Shown: positions 4,514-6,847 of the stretch, in pieces
Layout of the letters: each line of letters starts with the position of its first letter
How positions within the stretch are numbered: position 1 is the stretch's first letter
Origin: Bacillota bacterium
Lineage (GTDB): Bacteria; Bacillota; Clostridia; Acetivibrionales; DSM-1351
NCBI GenBank assembly: GCA_023433945.1
Contig: JAEYTP010000035.1
Span: 1-6,847 of the forward strand
Length of the DNA: 6,847 nucleotides
Reading direction: 5' to 3'
The notes under the pieces: model-generated
What the model was told of the DNA's origin: nothing
The model's database searches: none
Seen by the model: the letters and a program-made list of their open reading frames with translations, nothing else
Made by a program: the position numbers and the translations under genes

Positions 4514-6541
4514 TTGAAGGAGTTTTTCTCCCAACTATGGGAAACTATCTCTAATTTTTTTGTAAGAATGTGGAATAACGTTGCACCTTTTTTCGAGGGC
4601 TTCAAACTTCCAGGCTTTGCCACCATGATTTTAGGAATAACATTTATATTTTTATTAGTCATAGTAATTATGGGTATCAAAAAAATAAGACGCATTAATA
4701 AGGGTGAGTTAGTTTATTCCGAGGAAGATCTACTTGATACTGAAGAAGCTAGAAAACCATTGTTTAAGCTGCAGAAAAAGGACTATTTAATTATGTTATT
4801 AATGTGTATCGTATATTCTATACCTGCACTTTACAATCTAGGGTCCTTTGATGTACCATCAACTGGTTGGGCTCCTGCTGCGGCTAATGATGGATTTGTT
4901 ATCGATTTAGGCAAGGAAACTGAAGTATCTAAGTTTATGTTTTATCAAGGATATAATGCCGAGAAATATGATGACTCAAAATTTGAAATAAAGTATGAAT
5001 ATTCTTATGGTACATACTGGTCGTCCGAAACTTTGGATAAATCAGGTTTCTACTCATGGAAATCTACGTCTGCGGACAAGACATTTAAAACAAGAAGAAT
5101 TAAAGTTGTTGCTAATAAAGGTGGCGCAGTAATTAACGAGATTGCTGTTTTTGAAAAAGGGTTTGATAAGCCTATGACAGGATTAAAAATACTCCCTATA
5201 GAGAGCAGTACAAACGGTGGGAATAATGTAGTAGACGGGAAACAATATGCACTGTCCAATCTATACGATGAGCAAGAGTTAGCAGACTATTATACCTCTT
5301 ATCTGACAACAACATACTTTGATGAGGTATTCTATCCAAGAACCGCTTTAGATTTCATTAACCAGAATGTTTCCTTTGAACGCACTCATCCTCCTCTTGG
5401 AAAGTATTTTGTGCTGCTGGGTATGCAAATATTTGGAACAAATCCATTTGGCTGGAGAATCGTAGGTACTCTCTTTGGCGTAGCAATGATACCTCTAATG
5501 TATTTATTTGGTTTGAAAGTATTCAGGAAAAGATTCTTTGCATTCTGTACGGCATTCTTGATGATGTTTGACTTTATGCACTTTGTCCAAACTAGAATTT
5601 CAACTATAGATGTATATGTTACCTTCTTTATTATATTAATGTATTATTTCATATACGATTACTTTGTGAAAAAGCCATATAAAATGGGATTTAAGGGTTC
5701 CCTAAAGCCATTATTCCTTTGTGGCTTGTTCCTCGGTATTGGCGCAGCAACTAAGTGGATCGCTCTTTATGGGGCTGTAGGCATAATGCTGTTATTCGTT
5801 ATTACCAAGATTGATGAAGTCGCTAGTTATACTGCCTATAAAAAATCAGGGCTTAACTCAGACCTTTTTGCAAGGTTTTGGCTAAACAGCTTTATAAAGA
5901 CCGGACTAGCCTGTGTGCTATTCTTTATATTAATACCTGCTGTAATTTACTTTGCTTCATATACCTCAATAATGCTAGTACCTGAAAATGGAGTAAAAGA
6001 GTTTTTTAATAATCAACTGCATATGTATAACTTCCATAATGAACTAAGCATGAAACACTCTTATTCTTCACAATGGTGGTCTTGGCCTGTAATGGTGCAG
6101 CCAATATGGTATTACGGTTCTAAGGCCCTAGCTGAAACAGGAATGGCTTCTAGTATTATATGTATGGGAAACCCATTGATTTGGTGGCTAAGCTTCCCCG
6201 CATTAATTGCAGGCATTGTATTCGCTATAAAGAGAAGAGATAAGTATATGGTAGTACCAATCTTCGGAGCACTGTTCCAGTACATCCCTTGGATGGTTGT
6301 AAGACGAATGGCCTTTATATACCATTATTTCTCCGTTATTCCGTTTTTAATTATTATAATGGTATATCTCCTCAAGATATTCTCAGAGCTTGGAGATAAG
6401 GCTCGTAAGCTGGTATACGTTTATCTCGGATTGGTAGCTTTACTGTTTATAATCTTCTACCCTATACTATCAGGGTTAGAAGTGCCGAGGTGGTATGCAA
6501 CCATCCTTCAATGGTTCCCTAGCTGGAGCTTTAGGTATTAA
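4514..6541 (+). CDS. PMT/GT39-type membrane glycosyltransferase with discoidin-like outer domain
   Basis: This 675-residue GT-C protein probably transfers a sugar from a polyprenyl-phosphate carrier to an exported acceptor outside the membrane, as in the protein O-mannosyltransferase family. It has an extra N-terminal membrane helix (about 35-55), a basic then acidic inner loop, a second helix (about 91-110), a large outer loop, and about nine more helices to residue 651. The outer loop holds a beta-rich stretch (about 115-215) resembling a discoidin/F5-8C fold: WAPAAANDGFVIDLGKET at its start and TRRIKVVANKGG near its end. The catalytic Asp-Glu pair is D270-E271 in YFDEVFYPR, followed by ERTHPPLGK (289-297); GAATKW (410-415), HSYSSQWWSWP (515-525) and GNPLIWW (552-558) are further family landmarks. 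It starts at TTG with GGAGTGAT upstream and ends in a strong terminator, so it is monocistronic. The sugar and the acceptor are unknown. Confidence 0.85.
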   Translation: MKEFFSQLWETISNFFVRMWNNVAPFFEGFKLPGFATMILGITFIFLLVIVIMGIKKIRRINKGELVYSEEDLLDTEEARKPLFKLQKKDYLIMLLMCIVYSIPALYNLGSFDVPSTGWAPAAANDGFVIDLGKETEVSKFMFYQGYNAEKYDDSKFEIKYEYSYGTYWSSETLDKSGFYSWKSTSADKTFKTRRIKVVANKGGAVINEIAVFEKGFDKPMTGLKILPIESSTNGGNNVVDGKQYALSNLYDEQELADYYTSYLTTTYFDEVFYPRTALDFINQNVSFERTHPPLGKYFVLLGMQIFGTNPFGWRIVGTLFGVAMIPLMYLFGLKVFRKRFFAFCTAFLMMFDFMHFVQTRISTIDVYVTFFIILMYYFIYDYFVKKPYKMGFKGSLKPLFLCGLFLGIGAATKWIALYGAVGIMLLFVITKIDEVASYTAYKKSGLNSDLFARFWLNSFIKTGLACVLFFILIPAVIYFASYTSIMLVPENGVKEFFNNQLHMYNFHNELSMKHSYSSQWWSWPVMVQPIWYYGSKALAETGMASSIICMGNPLIWWLSFPALIAGIVFAIKRRDKYMVVPIFGALFQYIPWMVVRRMAFIYHYFSVIPFLIIIMVYLLKIFSELGDKARKLVYVYLGLVALLFIIFYPILSGLEVPRWYATILQWFPSWSFRY

Positions 6542-6608
6542 TTTGTTTAATGCACAATACCGCAATAATAGAATACAGGCTATTAGGATAGTATTAGTTT
6601 AAGGCACA
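6530..6608 (+). repeat. Diverged duplication across the PMT-like gene stop codon
   Basis: Bases 6530-6556, which include the last codons and the TAA stop (6539-6541), resemble 6582-6608 at an offset of 52. By eye, 19 of 27 positions agree without gaps, including TTAGG, ATT, GTTTAA and GCACA. The similarity is modest and could be partly chance. Confidence 0.45.
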
Positions 6609-6623
6609 TCACAGCTATAAGGC

Positions 6624-6677
6624 AAAAGTGGCACAAGTAAAACCTGCATCATATAGGTTTTACTTGTGCCACTTTTT
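6624..6677 (+). terminator. Strong, probably two-way terminator
   Basis: Two perfect 22-base complementary arms (6624-6645 and 6655-6676) flank a nine-base loop. The 3' arm ends in a T-run and the 5' arm begins with an A-run, so it can end the rightward glycosyltransferase transcript and also leftward transcription that passes the tRNA terminator. It lies 83 bases after the glycosyltransferase stop, between convergent genes. Confidence 0.9.
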
Positions 6678-6720
6678 ATTAATCAGTAGTCAAAAAAATT
6701 AATCGCCTCGTAGAAATGTT

Positions 6721-6759
6721 AAAAGCCTCGTACACAGCTTAAAGCGAATGTACAAGGCT
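6721..6759 (-). terminator. Terminator of the tRNA-Tyr transcript
   Basis: On the minus strand, AGCCTTGTACA (6759-6749) pairs with TGTACGAGGCT (6734-6724), 11 bases with one G-U pair and a 14-base loop that could itself fold, followed by UUUU. It begins four bases after the CCA end, so tRNA-Tyr is the last gene of its transcript. The U-run is short, which may explain the second hairpin further left. The octamer GCCTCGTA of the 3' arm recurs at 6705-6712. Confidence 0.7.
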
Positions 6760-6762
6760 CTG

Positions 6763-6847
6763 TGGTGGAGGGAGATGGATTCGAACCATCGAAGCTACAA
6801 GCAACAGATTTACAGTCTGCCCCCTTTGGCCACTCGGGAACCCCTCC
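6763..6847 (-). tRNA. tRNA-Tyr (anticodon GTA)
   Basis: The complete 85-base gene, with CCA encoded (6763-6765), ends exactly at the window edge. The acceptor stem pairs GGAGGGG (6847-6841) with TCCCTCC (6773-6767), with a G-U at the seventh pair and A as discriminator. The anticodon loop CTGTAAA gives anticodon GTA (6811-6813). The T arm is GATGG-TTCGAAT-CCATC. The extra nucleotides between the anticodon and T arms form the long variable arm of a class II tRNA, as expected for bacterial tRNA-Tyr. It decodes UAU and UAC. Any promoter or neighbouring tRNA genes lie to the right, outside the window. Confidence 0.96.

Noticed and set aside
4471..4695. A 74-codon minus-strand frame across the start of the PMT-like gene
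   Set aside because: It is antisense to a well-supported gene, has no recognisable motifs, and looks like a shadow of the plus-strand coding sequence.
6763..6847. tRNA-Tyr as an attachment site of an integrated element
   Set aside because: There is no integrase, no direct repeat of the tRNA 3' end in the window, and the flanking gene looks chromosomal.

Overview
The window looks like chromosomal DNA from a low-GC, spore-former-type Firmicute, most likely a clostridium of the Lachnospiraceae kind. The support is AT-rich spacers, strong GGAG-type ribosome binding sites, Bacillota-type -35/-10 promoters, the DapL route to diaminopimelate, and an rRNA leader with a Bacillus-like boxA. The genus is an inference. 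I see no phage, insertion sequence, CRISPR array or integrase.

Left to right: bases 1-300 hold two strong tandem promoters and the leader of what is most likely an rRNA operon reading left out of the window, so 16S would start beyond base 1. Next come two minus-strand uracil-DNA glycosylase superfamily genes. The one at 1119-1676 is a canonical family 4 enzyme with all four Fe-S cysteines. The one at 393-992 is a shortened-motif paralogue that has lost all four. Upstream of them lies a minus-strand dapF-dapL operon with its own extended -10 promoter (4202-4229) and a hairpin terminator (1817-1849). A 358-base divergent spacer separates dapF from a plus-strand GT39/PMT-type membrane glycosyltransferase (4514-6541) that starts at TTG and carries a discoidin-like domain in its first outer loop. 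It ends in a 22-bp perfect hairpin terminator. The right edge is a complete minus-strand tRNA-Tyr (6763-6847) with its own terminator.

Functionally, DapL makes LL-diaminopimelate from tetrahydrodipicolinate and DapF epimerises it to meso-diaminopimelate for peptidoglycan and lysine. The glycosylases guard against uracil in DNA. The PMT-like enzyme probably moves a sugar from a lipid carrier to an exported protein or wall polymer. The three groups have no obvious common theme beyond housekeeping and the envelope.

The most unusual signal is not a gene. Nearly every spacer is built of short degenerate tandem duplications (10-52 bp), and in at least two places (after dapF and after the family 4 glycosylase), probably four, the duplicated unit includes the stop codon of the gene before it, giving rows of repeated stops. 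I did not find a clear new multi-gene system.
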